From Pseudoalteromonas sp. 3D05 (GTDB lineage Bacteria > Pseudomonadota > Gammaproteobacteria > Enterobacterales > Alteromonadaceae): a DNA stretch of 64,000 nt. The translations under genes and the position numbers were made by a program. The notes beneath the pieces are model-generated. The model saw nothing but the letters and a program-made list of their open reading frames with translations, made no database searches and was not told the DNA's origin. The stretch is from positions 64,463-128,462 of the forward strand of contig NZ_PDUS01000009.1 of the NCBI RefSeq assembly GCF_002723455.1. The letters are read 5' to 3'. Of the stretch, positions 17,892 through 27,775 are shown piece after piece (positions within the stretch are counted from its first letter, which is position 1; every line of letters starts with the position of its first letter).

Positions 17892-18757
17892 CGGGAAACA
17901 CGTCGTGTCGGGATAGGCATTGAACATACATCAATGTAACCTGGTGATTCAACAAACCACGCTTCACTGCGATTTTTGCGGGCCTCGATCAGTGCTTTAA
18001 ATGCAGCGGATTCAGTATGCATTACTTCAAACTGGCTGTCGTCATCTTTGGCGATATCATTTAATACCTGCACATCAGTAATAGGATTAAATGTTTTCCC
18101 GTTAGTTGGCAGCCTGTCCAATCGGTTAAAGTACTCCATCCCCTCTAAAACACGACCGAAAACTGTAATATTCCGATCCAAATAACGTTGGCTATTGCCT
18201 ATTGTGGTGTAAAACTCAGTCCCCCCACTATCAGTTTCATTCCCTCTGGCCATAGCAAAAATGCCGTGGCAATGAACTTGCCACGTTTGGGTCTTTGTCT
18301 CATTTTGAGCCACCGCAAACCCATTTAAAAAACCAGTAATCGGGGCATAGCCGTCACTTTTATCAAGCTCGGTAATCATCAGTGGTTTTGGGGTTTTCAA
18401 ATAAAACTCTGCAGGTATCTTTTTATTGGCTGTTTTTATGAGTTTTTTACCGCTTGCATCACCACCTTGCGCCACAAAGCCTTCAACAAAACGGTATATG
18501 TTTAAGCCTTTATAAAAGCCCTCCTTAGCTAAGAGTTTAATGTTCTGAGTGTGATTTGGTGCTAAAAGCGGGTTTAACTCAATATAAGCGTCACCCATTG
18601 GTAACGATACTTTTAGCACATTACTCGGATCAACTTGTCGCCACTGTGATTGTTGTGCTTGCTCAATAATGGCAGCTGCACTGGGCTGCTGAGCATTAAT
18701 TAAAGGCGAATGAAATAATAAAGAGGTTAAAATAGTAACAACAAAGTGTTTACGCAT
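17888..18757 (-). CDS. Periplasmic cyclophilin-type peptidyl-prolyl isomerase
   Basis: A 289-residue protein with a signal peptide (residues ~1-22, ending PLINAQQ) and a cyclophilin domain. Recognisable blocks are NHTQNIKLLAKEGFYKGLNI, FVAQGGDASG, FAMARGNETDSGGTEFYTTI and ITVFGRVLEGME. It should catalyse proline isomerisation in the periplasm during envelope-protein folding. It is the last gene of the leftward tamA-tamB-binding-protein unit (29-nt gap), consistent with an envelope-assembly role. Confidence 0.9.
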   Translation of the reverse strand: MRKHFVVTILTSLLFHSPLINAQQPSAAAIIEQAQQSQWRQVDPSNVLKVSLPMGDAYIELNPLLAPNHTQNIKLLAKEGFYKGLNIYRFVEGFVAQGGDASGKKLIKTANKKIPAEFYLKTPKPLMITELDKSDGYAPITGFLNGFAVAQNETKTQTWQVHCHGIFAMARGNETDSGGTEFYTTIGNSQRYLDRNITVFGRVLEGMEYFNRLDRLPTNGKTFNPITDVQVLNDIAKDDDSQFEVMHTESAAFKALIEARKNRSEAWFVESPGYIDVCSMPIPTRRVSR

Positions 18758-18786
18758 GACAAAAGCTTATTAGGTTTTTATATAGG

Positions 18787-19620
18787 TTATTGCTTTAATT
18801 TATTTTTATCAAGCCAATAATGTGCTTCGTGGATAGGCGCACTGGGGGGCAATAATGGGTTTTTAAGCTCAATGATACGGCGACTACCTAATTGTGCTTG
18901 CTTAATGACTTGTGAAAAATGTTGATTAAATAGCGCTTCAAATGAACCATCATCAATCGCTTTTAATAAACCTGACTCTATTAACTTATGCAGCTTCAAA
19001 TTATTTTTAGCAACAAAAAAGTACACAGCACTTGGGTATCGAATAGCAATGTATTGATCACCAACAACTTGCTCATTGTGTAAACTTGCAAGGTCGAATA
19101 TTTCAAAGGGTAAAGCGTCAAAACGGCCACTGGTAAGCATATTAAGTGGGTCTGCTCCTTGCCCATACGTAATAGTCTTTAAATCGTTACTTTGAAAAAT
19201 AGCAGTATCAGGCCAATCTTGGCGTAAGCCAAATGTAAAAGGGCTCAGCTGCCCAGAATGTGTAACATTTGAAAAAAGATCTTTTCTTGTATTTTGTATT
19301 AATGCAATGCGATACCCCATCAACCCCTTTACAAGAGGAATTAATATCGCTTTTGCTCTTTTCTCAGACGAAGGGCTGGTGACCGTCCAAAAAACATCAA
19401 TGCCATCTTGTTCACCTAAAAGGCGTATCGCACGAGTCTGCGACGGTATTTTGTCAATTTCAATTGGTTTGATGGTAATGTCTGATTTACTTAGTACTAA
19501 TTTAAGCAACTCTGTAATATATGGGTGCCCTCCCGCAGTATAGCGGACTGTTAACGCCTCGGCTGCAGTCATAAATGGCATTAATATGCACCCAATAATT
19601 AAGAGTCTATTTACTTTAAT
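18787..19620 (-). CDS. Periplasmic solute-binding-like protein with probable AUU start
   Basis: A two-lobed solute-binding-like domain (VRYTAGGHPYITELLKLVLS near the N-terminus) related to SBP family 3/transporter-type periplasmic binding proteins. The first ATG in frame (19581) gives MPFMTAAEALTV, half a signal peptide. Upstream in the same frame are codons for KVNRLLIIGCIL, which with AAEA complete a textbook signal peptide. No ATG, GTG or TTG precedes them before the stop; ATT at 19618-19620 fits, just past the tamB stop, with GGGA upstream as a weak Shine-Dalgarno. I therefore annotate from 19620. It sits between tamB and the cyclophilin gene. Confidence 0.7.
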   Translation of the reverse strand: MKVNRLLIIGCILMPFMTAAEALTVRYTAGGHPYITELLKLVLSKSDITIKPIEIDKIPSQTRAIRLLGEQDGIDVFWTVTSPSSEKRAKAILIPLVKGLMGYRIALIQNTRKDLFSNVTHSGQLSPFTFGLRQDWPDTAIFQSNDLKTITYGQGADPLNMLTSGRFDALPFEIFDLASLHNEQVVGDQYIAIRYPSAVYFFVAKNNLKLHKLIESGLLKAIDDGSFEALFNQHFSQVIKQAQLGSRRIIELKNPLLPPSAPIHEAHYWLDKNKLKQ

Positions 19621-19622
19621 AA

Positions 19623-22600
19623 TTATTCATCCCAATCAAATTTATATAATATGTCAATACTTCGAGTTAAGCCATTGGTCGCCTCGACATACAATTGAGA
19701 AAGGAGCTGATAGCGAATGGCCACTTCGCTTAACGACTCAAACACCCCTACGCTGTATTTAACTTGGATACCGGGTGCAACATAACCTGAAATTTCAACT
19801 TTAGTGTCATCGCCACTGCCTTTTGAACTAAGGCTAACATCCGATAAACCAAAGGTTTCACCTACTTTTGACACCAACCCTTCACTGCGACTCACCCCTT
19901 GTGCTAATAATAGTTGAGTTAACATGGCATCTGTTGAACTATCACCTTCATCAAGCGGCTGGCCATTTAAAAGATAAGCTAATGATTGCCCTTGATCCAT
20001 GGCTGGCTCTGAAAATACTTTTAAAGAAGGTTGCTCAACATTTCCTGTTAGTGTAACCCCCGCTACGACATCATTAGCGGTGTTCTCTGGGTTACGTATC
20101 GCTTTTATATTCAAGTAAGGTTTATTAATTGGTCCGCTAAAACCAACTTGACCTTTAGTAATAATTAGGTCTTGGCCAAAAGCACGATAAGTGCCCTCAC
20201 GTAAGTTTAGCTCACCGGTAGCAATCATGGGAGTTTGTTGATCCATTTTTATGCTTAAGTCACCGGCAACTTTAGATTCGAGCCCAAACGAATCTATACG
20301 GACATCATTTTCTACAATCAATTTTAGATCAATATCATAATCAAATGGCATTGCTTTGGACTGTTCATTTTGCTGATCAATAATAATCTCATCATCACTT
20401 ACTTGCACAGCCCCTTCAGGTAATTCTTCAATTATAATTCGCCCATAAGGGACTACAACTTGCCCTGCTAATTTGAATGCACTATCTGCAAGACTTAATT
20501 TTAAATCTGGGGATACTTTAAAAAGCACACCTTGTTGTGCTCTAACATAAAATTGCTCACCGTCTACTGCTAAATTTACCGCTGGTTTGTCTTCTCCCCA
20601 ATCAATATCGCCCGTAAGGGTTATATTGCCACCTTCACTATCATTAAGCTTGCCATCTAATGTAGCGGTTGTATTATCAAAGCCGATATCAATATTTGAA
20701 TCAACCACTGACACTGGGAGCTGTTCACCTTGTATATTTACTTGCGCGATATTGACGTTACCATTTAACAAAGGAGCGGTGATAGAACCACTGAGTGCAA
20801 TTTGACCGCTAATATCACCTTTAAGTTGTTCTAGGGTACCAATGAAAGGTTGCAAATCAGTCAGTAAAATTTGATCTATGTCTATGTTGCCAGATAATGC
20901 CCGACTTGAAGGTAAATCTTGCACTGAAATATCCGCACTTATATCACCTAATAAACTAGAGCTAAGATTTGCTTGAAGCTGACCATTCATGGCGTCAGAG
21001 CTCGCCTCAAGTGTCAAAGTTTCAATAGGTAACTGATAACGTTTTTCAGCATCAATGTAGGTTGCTGAGAGCTGATGAGATTGCAGTGAAGCTGTGAGCT
21101 TACTTAAACTGGCGGCTTGCCACTTTGCCTCTACTAGCCCACTAAAGCCCCCTTTTGTTGTTATATTATGAGGAAATAAGTGTTTTAACTCAGATAAATC
21201 TAAATTATCCAATTTAGCGGCTAAATGTCCCGAGTTATCAACCTGCTTAAGTTTATCAATGCATAGCTTACTATTTTTAGTTTGCCAACAATGCTTATCA
21301 ACTGAAAAATCGCCCGTAGTTGCATCAAAAGTGACTGCTACCTCAGGCATTGCTGTTAACTGTATTGTATTATCAGTCAATAACACATTGCTTAGCTGTC
21401 CTTGCCAGACCTTATTAACAACCACACCTGCTACTTCAAATTCAGCTTTGCCCTCAAGGGCGTCTAATTCAAACTGAGCTCTATGGTCTTTCTTGTCTCC
21501 TGTCGCATTTAAACTTAGGCTATTAATATGCTGCCCGCCAAGTTGAGCATCCGTTATCTTGATATTGGCATTCGTTTGCCAGTCAGCAGCATAATTAAAG
21601 TCAGATTTAATAAATAACGCTGCAACCGATATGTCAGCGTATGTTAAGTCCTGTAAAGCTAAGTCTAAGTTAGCTATTGGTTCTAAACGTCCGCCTCGTA
21701 TAGCAAGTTTCCCATTTCCTACCCCCGTAAAAGGCAGCTTTTTTTGCTCTGGTTTATCTAAATGCAGCTTTGCATCTATATTCCATTGCTGATCAATATT
21801 GCCTGCTAAAGATAATGTGTTTTCACCACTTGTAAGCTCAAATACTTTAATACTTGCATGCAAATTACTGTTTAGATCAAAGTCTGACATAAACTTAAAG
21901 TTAACGTCATCAATAAGCCCCGTTAATTGACTCTCTTGCATGATTAGTTGCCAATTATCATTGGCAAACTTGAAAGACCCTGCAAATTGACCAGAAATAT
22001 CACTGGTGACTACATCAGTTAAGTATTGCGCTTTAAGTTGGTCCAATTGCCCAGAAAATTGACTTGTTAAACCATTATCCCAGCTTGCTGATGCCTTTAT
22101 CGTGGCGCTGCTTTCATTGGCTGCTAAAGCAAGTTGTTCCACATTTACTTGCGTTAAACCTCCGTTTAGCATCGCATTTAGATTTACTTCAGGGTAGGCG
22201 CCTAGTTGACTCTTTCCAGTAAGTGTTAACACATAGTCATCTGCGTTACCTTTGCCATTTAAATCAACACTTTCAATCTTTAACGGGTTGCTCTGAGTGT
22301 TTAGCTGCCACTGCGCAATATTCGCTTTTAGTGTAAAAGGATAGTTTACTGTTTTTAAATCAGCTTTTATTTTAGCTGACAATGGGTAAAGCCCTTTGAT
22401 AGTTGTATCAAGTTGAAGGTCAGTTAGATCACCACTGGCGAGTAAAGTTAATTGATTTTCTGTGCTTGCAACTTCAATTTTAGCGCTTAATGGCGTGCGT
22501 CCATTTAGCTCTGCTTTTAACTCACTTGATAGATGCCATTGTAAGTAATCCGCGCTCAGCGTGTGCATTACCAACTGGTCTTTTTGCAGCGAAAGGGCTG

Positions 22601-23321
22601 TATTTATTTGTTTAATTTTGTGTTGTTGTTCACCTTTGGTGATGTTTACCAAGTTTACTGCTACTTGTTCAATATTTGCAGCTATAGGTGAACTAAATTC
22701 AATATTAGGTAGTGGCTCCAATGCGGTTAAAGGCTCCACTGGGGACTCTTCGTTTTGTTTTAATAACACATCAATTTGTTGAATATTCAAAGATTTTAGC
22801 GTTACTAAAGAGTCTTTTGCTTTAGCACTTAGTTGAAATTTATGAACCGTTACATCAGCACTAGAATGTGACAAGTTAAAGCTCGCTATTGCAACACGTT
22901 TGATTGACAAATCAAAAGGCAAACTAATCTCAGCAGCTTGCTCACCGAGCGTTTCAGTTGATAATTCTTCGTCAACAGGTTCAACACTTTGATCCTCAGT
23001 TTGAGGGTTACCGAGGTTTAAATTAATTGCCTGAGCACTTAAGTTTTCAATACAAATTCCATCGCAGTGCCACCAATATAAATCGAGTTTTAATTGCTTT
23101 GCTGTAAGGTTTAAACTTGGTGACGTATAGTCAACGTCAAATGCGTCATTATATAAAAAGCGACCATCTTTGATATTTATAGACAGTCCATCAATTAATT
23201 TATTTGCTGTATAAGCAATTAATTGGTTTCCTGATGCTGTAAATAGCAAGCAAAATAGTACAACTATCAGTGTACTAACTACGATGGTCAGTGCGGCTGT
23301 AATTTTTTTCATTTTTGACAT
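19623..23321 (-). CDS. tamB: Translocation and assembly module protein TamB
   Basis: A 1232-residue protein with an N-terminal membrane anchor (residues ~6-28), a very long beta-helical repeat region and a C-terminal DUF490/TamB domain (GTYRAFGQDLIITKGQVGFS, INKPYLNIKAIRNPEN, then a strand-rich end with YKFDWDE). It spans the periplasm as a bridge between the inner membrane and TamA, supporting outer-membrane protein insertion and phospholipid transport. Length is close to E. coli TamB (1259). Its ATG overlaps the tamA stop (TAATG), so the two are coupled. Confidence 0.95.
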   Translation of the reverse strand: MSKMKKITAALTIVVSTLIVVLFCLLFTASGNQLIAYTANKLIDGLSINIKDGRFLYNDAFDVDYTSPSLNLTAKQLKLDLYWWHCDGICIENLSAQAINLNLGNPQTEDQSVEPVDEELSTETLGEQAAEISLPFDLSIKRVAIASFNLSHSSADVTVHKFQLSAKAKDSLVTLKSLNIQQIDVLLKQNEESPVEPLTALEPLPNIEFSSPIAANIEQVAVNLVNITKGEQQHKIKQINTALSLQKDQLVMHTLSADYLQWHLSSELKAELNGRTPLSAKIEVASTENQLTLLASGDLTDLQLDTTIKGLYPLSAKIKADLKTVNYPFTLKANIAQWQLNTQSNPLKIESVDLNGKGNADDYVLTLTGKSQLGAYPEVNLNAMLNGGLTQVNVEQLALAANESSATIKASASWDNGLTSQFSGQLDQLKAQYLTDVVTSDISGQFAGSFKFANDNWQLIMQESQLTGLIDDVNFKFMSDFDLNSNLHASIKVFELTSGENTLSLAGNIDQQWNIDAKLHLDKPEQKKLPFTGVGNGKLAIRGGRLEPIANLDLALQDLTYADISVAALFIKSDFNYAADWQTNANIKITDAQLGGQHINSLSLNATGDKKDHRAQFELDALEGKAEFEVAGVVVNKVWQGQLSNVLLTDNTIQLTAMPEVAVTFDATTGDFSVDKHCWQTKNSKLCIDKLKQVDNSGHLAAKLDNLDLSELKHLFPHNITTKGGFSGLVEAKWQAASLSKLTASLQSHQLSATYIDAEKRYQLPIETLTLEASSDAMNGQLQANLSSSLLGDISADISVQDLPSSRALSGNIDIDQILLTDLQPFIGTLEQLKGDISGQIALSGSITAPLLNGNVNIAQVNIQGEQLPVSVVDSNIDIGFDNTTATLDGKLNDSEGGNITLTGDIDWGEDKPAVNLAVDGEQFYVRAQQGVLFKVSPDLKLSLADSAFKLAGQVVVPYGRIIIEELPEGAVQVSDDEIIIDQQNEQSKAMPFDYDIDLKLIVENDVRIDSFGLESKVAGDLSIKMDQQTPMIATGELNLREGTYRAFGQDLIITKGQVGFSGPINKPYLNIKAIRNPENTANDVVAGVTLTGNVEQPSLKVFSEPAMDQGQSLAYLLNGQPLDEGDSSTDAMLTQLLLAQGVSRSEGLVSKVGETFGLSDVSLSSKGSGDDTKVEISGYVAPGIQVKYSVGVFESLSEVAIRYQLLSQLYVEATNGLTRSIDILYKFDWDE

Positions 23322-25045
23322 TAAATTTCAGGCCCTATTGTAATGCTTAAACGTGTGCTTTTACTCTCTTTTGTTAGTCCCCAAGCATGATCAACCCTGA
23401 CAGGCCCAACGGGCGTGAGGTAGCGAAAGCCAAATCCTGCGCCCACTTCAACTCGGTCTGAAAAGTCATTCGTCGCCGTACCACTATCAATAAATAGCGC
23501 TAACCGCCAACTTTGTGCAAATTGATAATTGTACTCAATAGTACCTGACAGTAAGTATTTACCACCAATTAAGCGCCCTTCTTCATCCTCTGGCGATATT
23601 GACTCGTAAGCAAAACCTCGTACGCTTTGATCACCACCTGCGTAAAAGCGAAGAGATAAAGGCACATTATTAATGTCATCAACATACATAGCCCCTAAAT
23701 TTGCTTTTAAAAACAGTAAATGTTTGTCCAAATATGTGCGTAACCATGCATTTTTAAATTGTACTCGCATAATATTGGTTGTTGAAAATGCATCTTCTAA
23801 ACCAAACTCTGCTGAAATAAGCCATTGCTCCCCCCAGTATGGGGTTGTTCCACCTTTAGTTTCTTTTTTGGCATAACTAATACCTGGCATCAACATTTTG
23901 GAGCTTTGTTCATCATCTCCAAATCGATACGTTTCATAATCACGGCGAATGAACGCAGTGCGTACCCAGTCGCTCTCAGTCAACCATTGGCGTTGTAATT
24001 GCGCGGTAAATATTTCGCTATAAATATCATCCGTTATTTCGTCCTCCAGTTTGTAACCAACCGAATAACGCCATAAGTCATCATTAGGGTCATCAACAGG
24101 TACAGTATAACCGAATGATATATCTTGCTGTTTTTCAGCTACGTTTAGATTACTTTCGAGATAATGACCATTTTCTGTGATCCATGGCTTTGACCATTTA
24201 AACCTCAGTTTAGGTCCTAAGTCAGTGTCAAAACCACCACCTACTTCGAAGCTGTTTGCAGGCTTATGCAATACATCTACATTTATGGGCACTTGTTGAT
24301 TTGAACGGTTTGCTATATCAGCATAGACCCGAACACTATTAAAGTAGGGGGTTGTAGAAAGAGAGAGGTTATACTCTGAAACAATTGACGCTTGATATTG
24401 CTCCCCCTGCTTGAAGTCAGCAAGTGTGCGAATGTATTTTTCCGCAGGGGTTGGTTCACCTAAAATTAACGCACCGAACTGATATCTTACACCAGTATCG
24501 AAAGTTAAAATGACTTCAGCACTATTCGATTTTAGAGAAATCGCTAATTGATGAGTTTGCCACTTAACATCGAAATAACCCAATTCTAGCAATTGGCTTT
24601 CAATTTTTTTCCGAGCAGAGTCGTAATGGTTGTGGTTTAAAATATCACCTTGTTTTAGCTTAATTGATTCTACTACATCCATTAGTTGCGGATCAGTATT
24701 ACCCTCACCGTTTACAGTGATACGAATATCCGCTATCCGTGTTGCAGGGCCACGTTCAATCGTTGCGACAATCTCTTGAGACTGTGCAAGATAGTTAAGG
24801 TTAATGTTAGGTTTGTAGTAGCCCAACGCCTTCATACTATTCGCCACTTGCTTTTTAGCATGGCTCAATAATGTACTTGTGGCTTTTTCTCCCTCTAGTT
24901 GCTTTAAATACAACTCTACATTTTTTTCAAGTTCACCACTAATACCATTGATATCGTAGCTTTTTACAACTTGGGGAGCGGCAACTAAGTTGCACGATAT
25001 AAAAAAGAATACTGCTGTAATGGGCGCAAATAAACGACTAGGCAA
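23321..25045 (-). CDS. tamA: Translocation and assembly module outer-membrane protein TamA
   Basis: A 574-residue Omp85 protein (E. coli TamA 577) with a signal peptide (residues ~1-22, ending LVAA), three POTRA-like repeats to about residue 260, and a 16-stranded barrel. VRGFAYESISPED contains the conserved VRGF motif of Omp85 loop 6, and GFGFRYLTPVGPVRVD is the typical late-barrel signature. It works with TamB to assemble outer-membrane proteins. It heads the leftward operon; rraB is divergent. Confidence 0.95.
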   Translation of the reverse strand: MPSRLFAPITAVFFFISCNLVAAPQVVKSYDINGISGELEKNVELYLKQLEGEKATSTLLSHAKKQVANSMKALGYYKPNINLNYLAQSQEIVATIERGPATRIADIRITVNGEGNTDPQLMDVVESIKLKQGDILNHNHYDSARKKIESQLLELGYFDVKWQTHQLAISLKSNSAEVILTFDTGVRYQFGALILGEPTPAEKYIRTLADFKQGEQYQASIVSEYNLSLSTTPYFNSVRVYADIANRSNQQVPINVDVLHKPANSFEVGGGFDTDLGPKLRFKWSKPWITENGHYLESNLNVAEKQQDISFGYTVPVDDPNDDLWRYSVGYKLEDEITDDIYSEIFTAQLQRQWLTESDWVRTAFIRRDYETYRFGDDEQSSKMLMPGISYAKKETKGGTTPYWGEQWLISAEFGLEDAFSTTNIMRVQFKNAWLRTYLDKHLLFLKANLGAMYVDDINNVPLSLRFYAGGDQSVRGFAYESISPEDEEGRLIGGKYLLSGTIEYNYQFAQSWRLALFIDSGTATNDFSDRVEVGAGFGFRYLTPVGPVRVDHAWGLTKESKSTRLSITIGPEI

Positions 25046-25207
25046 GTAATTTCCTTACTAATAACAAATGAACCTTCAAGAGGCTTAATAATACCACAAG
25101 CCAGTACCACGACACATCAACTCAAATGTGAAAATTAGTACGCTTAATTGCTTTATTTTGGTTACAATAGCAATAACGAATTTGAGATAATATTATAGAG
25201 CTTCTAA

Positions 25208-25534
25208 ATGCAATTTCCTGATGACGAAAACGGCCAATTACTAACTGAAATAGCTGATGCTGGTATTGATTTAACACAAATGCATAAAATTGATTTTTAT
25301 ATTTTGTTTGAGCAAAAAACTGAAGCCGAACAATTTGCAAAAGCGATTAGTGAAGATGAATTAGCGCCAACAACACAACTTGAGCAGTGCAAAGACACAG
25401 GTATCTGGGAAGTGATAACACAAGTGCAAATGGTCCCTGACCACACCTTGCTTGGTCAAACGGAACAATATCTAGAAAGTATTGCTAATGGTCATAAAGG
25501 CTACGGCGATGGCTGGGGATTAGAAAGCGAATAA
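25208..25534 (+). CDS. rraB: RraB-family protein (RNase E activity regulator B)
   Basis: A 108-residue acidic protein. The central CKDTGIWEVITQVQMVPD with flanking alpha/beta segments and the GYGDGWG motif match the RraB family (E. coli RraB has the corresponding EYDGWGTYF). RraB binds the C-terminal region of RNase E and modulates which mRNAs it cleaves. It is shorter than E. coli RraB (138) and lacks its long acidic tail, so assignment is to the family with the symbol provisional. Confidence 0.75.
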   Translation: MQFPDDENGQLLTEIADAGIDLTQMHKIDFYILFEQKTEAEQFAKAISEDELAPTTQLEQCKDTGIWEVITQVQMVPDHTLLGQTEQYLESIANGHKGYGDGWGLESE

Positions 25535-25564
25535 CCTTTATTTATATTCAAACCAGTTAAGTAG

Positions 25565-27319
25565 TTAACGACTTAACTGGTTTGCTTTCCTAAAACTACC
25601 TTTGTAATCGAATAGCTTCTCAGCCACTTTCCAACCATATTTTTTGTTTTTACGAGCAATAACAAAGTCAGGCGCAGTTAAATTAAGCTCATCCGCAATT
25701 ACTTCACTGGCCGTTTTATACTCAATTGGTAAACGCCCTTGGGAAGAGCGAACACCGAACTGTTTATTAAATATATAACGCGATCCCGGGTTAGAAAAAT
25801 CAAATATTTCATCGCAGCTTGCACCATCTTCATCAAAGTAGGTTAATTTAATAACACTGCTATTCGAGTTTAGTGCCTGCACACTCAAACCGCTACAACG
25901 CAGTACTAATGCATCTTTTAGATTTAACGCTGCGCGTAATTTGTCATCCGGATCAGCAAGTGTAGCATCACACGATTGGCACACTCTCGCAGCAATATCA
26001 TTTTGAGCACCACATTGTTCACATTCTTTAAATCTAAAACGATAATCACATTGTGCCGATTCTGCGTCGTCTTCTAGCAAGCCTTGACAACGTCGTCCAA
26101 AGTGCTCGGTGACTTTTCCTTGAGAATCTGTTTTACCCCAAAAAATATTGGCAAACCCACAACCAGGGCAAAGTACTTGTACAGGTTCATTATCACTGTC
26201 GGCTTTTTTATTCCCCACCTCAGGGTAAAATAAGTCAAACCCATTGCCTGCATAATCTATCACTAAGCAATCTAGCTTACCTTCACTTAACCTCAAACCA
26301 CGCCCAACAATTTGTTGATATAAACTCACTGACTCTGTTGGACGTAATATCGCTATAAAATCCACATGAGGTGCATCAAACCCCGTTGTTAACACTGACA
26401 CATTTATTAAATACTTTAACCGTTTGGATTTAAAAGAGTGGATTATCTCATCGCGCTTTTGTGCGGGGGTATCACCTGTTATTAATGCACTGTGTTGCTG
26501 AGGAAAATAACTTAACACCTCCTGCGCATGGCGGACAGTTGCGGCAAATACCATCACCCCTTTACGCGTTTCACTAAGCGTTAATATATTGCGACAAATA
26601 GACTGGGTGGCCCGTGTATTTTCTTTTAATAATGTATTTAAATCATCTTGATTAAATCGGCCAAAACTATCACTTTTCAGTGATGAAAAATCATAATGGC
26701 TTAATGCAGCATCAACTTCCTTTGGTGGTGTTAAAAACTGGTTTTTAATCATATATCGAAGTGGTAATTCAAATATGCATTGTTTAAACGGACTGGCCTC
26801 ACTGCCACGGACAAAACCATGATAATGCTTATGGTATATCCACCCTATTCCTAACCTGTAAGGCGTCGCTGTTAGGCCTAATACTTTAAGCTTTGGATTA
26901 TTTTCTTTGAGTGTTTTTATTATTTTTAAATACTGACTGTTTTCATCATCACTCACACGGTGGCACTCATCAATAATGAGCAAAGAATAATGTTCATTTA
27001 ATTGTGATAGGTTACGTGATAATGATTGCACACTAGCAAATGTGACTTGATGTGAAAGTGACTTTTGCTTTAACCCTGCTGAAAATATACTCGCTTGAAG
27101 TCCATAACTGGAATACTTTTCTGCATTTTGTTCAACTAACTCTTTAACATGTGCTAATACAAGAATTTTTTGTTTGGCAATACGAGCCAGTTCAGCAATT
27201 ACTAAGCTTTTACCGGCGCCTGTTGGTAATACAATGACTGCTGCATTATCTGTTTTTCTAAAGTGAGCAATGGTTTTTTCAACAGCCTCTTGCTGATAAG
27301 GCCTTAATATGTAACTCAT
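25565..27319 (-). CDS. radD: DEAD/DEAH helicase-like repair protein RadD
   Basis: A 584-residue SF2 protein aligning throughout with E. coli RadD/YejH (586). It shows LRPYQQEAV, Walker A PTGAGKS (residues 32-38), DECH (117-120), LTATPYRLG, VLTTGFDAPHVD and IVGRGLRLS, followed by two zinc-binding regions (CPGCGFANIFWGK with a later RRCQ, and CEQCGAQNDIAARVCQSCD). RadD binds SSB and acts in recombination-dependent repair and RecA-strand-exchange processing. It is convergent with rraB and downstream of the H-NS-like gene, separated by a terminator. Confidence 0.95.
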   Translation of the reverse strand: MSYILRPYQQEAVEKTIAHFRKTDNAAVIVLPTGAGKSLVIAELARIAKQKILVLAHVKELVEQNAEKYSSYGLQASIFSAGLKQKSLSHQVTFASVQSLSRNLSQLNEHYSLLIIDECHRVSDDENSQYLKIIKTLKENNPKLKVLGLTATPYRLGIGWIYHKHYHGFVRGSEASPFKQCIFELPLRYMIKNQFLTPPKEVDAALSHYDFSSLKSDSFGRFNQDDLNTLLKENTRATQSICRNILTLSETRKGVMVFAATVRHAQEVLSYFPQQHSALITGDTPAQKRDEIIHSFKSKRLKYLINVSVLTTGFDAPHVDFIAILRPTESVSLYQQIVGRGLRLSEGKLDCLVIDYAGNGFDLFYPEVGNKKADSDNEPVQVLCPGCGFANIFWGKTDSQGKVTEHFGRRCQGLLEDDAESAQCDYRFRFKECEQCGAQNDIAARVCQSCDATLADPDDKLRAALNLKDALVLRCSGLSVQALNSNSSVIKLTYFDEDGASCDEIFDFSNPGSRYIFNKQFGVRSSQGRLPIEYKTASEVIADELNLTAPDFVIARKNKKYGWKVAEKLFDYKGSFRKANQLSR

Positions 27320-27334
27320 CGATACTACTTAAAC

Positions 27335-27361
27335 AAAAAAGCCAATGAATTAATCATTGGC
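27335..27361 (-). terminator. Intrinsic terminator of the H-NS-like gene
   Basis: On the minus strand, GCCAATGATTAATTCATTGGC forms the hairpin, followed by TTTTTTGTTT. It lies 23 nt after the H-NS-like stop and just ahead of radD. Confidence 0.8.
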
Positions 27362-27383
27362 ATATTTATAGGCATATTTAATT

Positions 27384-27686
27384 TTATGCTAAATGATCTG
27401 TTAACTCTACACCTTGAAAAGCTTTAGGCCGTTTACCACGGCCGGTCCACTCTACGATTTTACCTTCGTGTTCAATTCTGTATTTGGGTAACACTTTAGT
27501 GCGCTTATCACCAGCAACTTCTTGAAGATCTTCCAGTGTCAGTCCTTTTTCTTTTAGTAAGTCAAGCACTTCTTGCTTAGCCTGTTGTTGCTCCGTGAAC
27601 TTAACAATTGCATTATTAATTAATGACTGCGCTTTTTCTAACTCAGATAAACTAGCATTTTTAATAAATGAACGTATTTCTTTCAT
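27384..27686 (-). CDS. Short H-NS-family nucleoid protein
   Basis: A 100-residue protein with a helical oligomerisation N-terminus (residues ~1-60) and a C-terminal DNA-binding domain, PKYRIEHEGKIVEWTGRGKR. The WTGRGKRP segment is the H-NS AT-hook-like minor-groove motif (canonical TWTGQGRTP type). It is shorter than E. coli H-NS (137), like many H-NS-family paralogues. Such proteins bind AT-rich DNA and silence acquired genes. It is monocistronic with its own terminator. Confidence 0.88.
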   Translation of the reverse strand: MKEIRSFIKNASLSELEKAQSLINNAIVKFTEQQQAKQEVLDLLKEKGLTLEDLQEVAGDKRTKVLPKYRIEHEGKIVEWTGRGKRPKAFQGVELTDHLA

Positions 27687-27775
27687 TTGACTCTCAAAAA
27701 TAAATAAAGGGTTTAGGGTTTCAACTATAGTCCATTATAAGCATATTATTAATAATAATCTAAGAAGAAACTATT

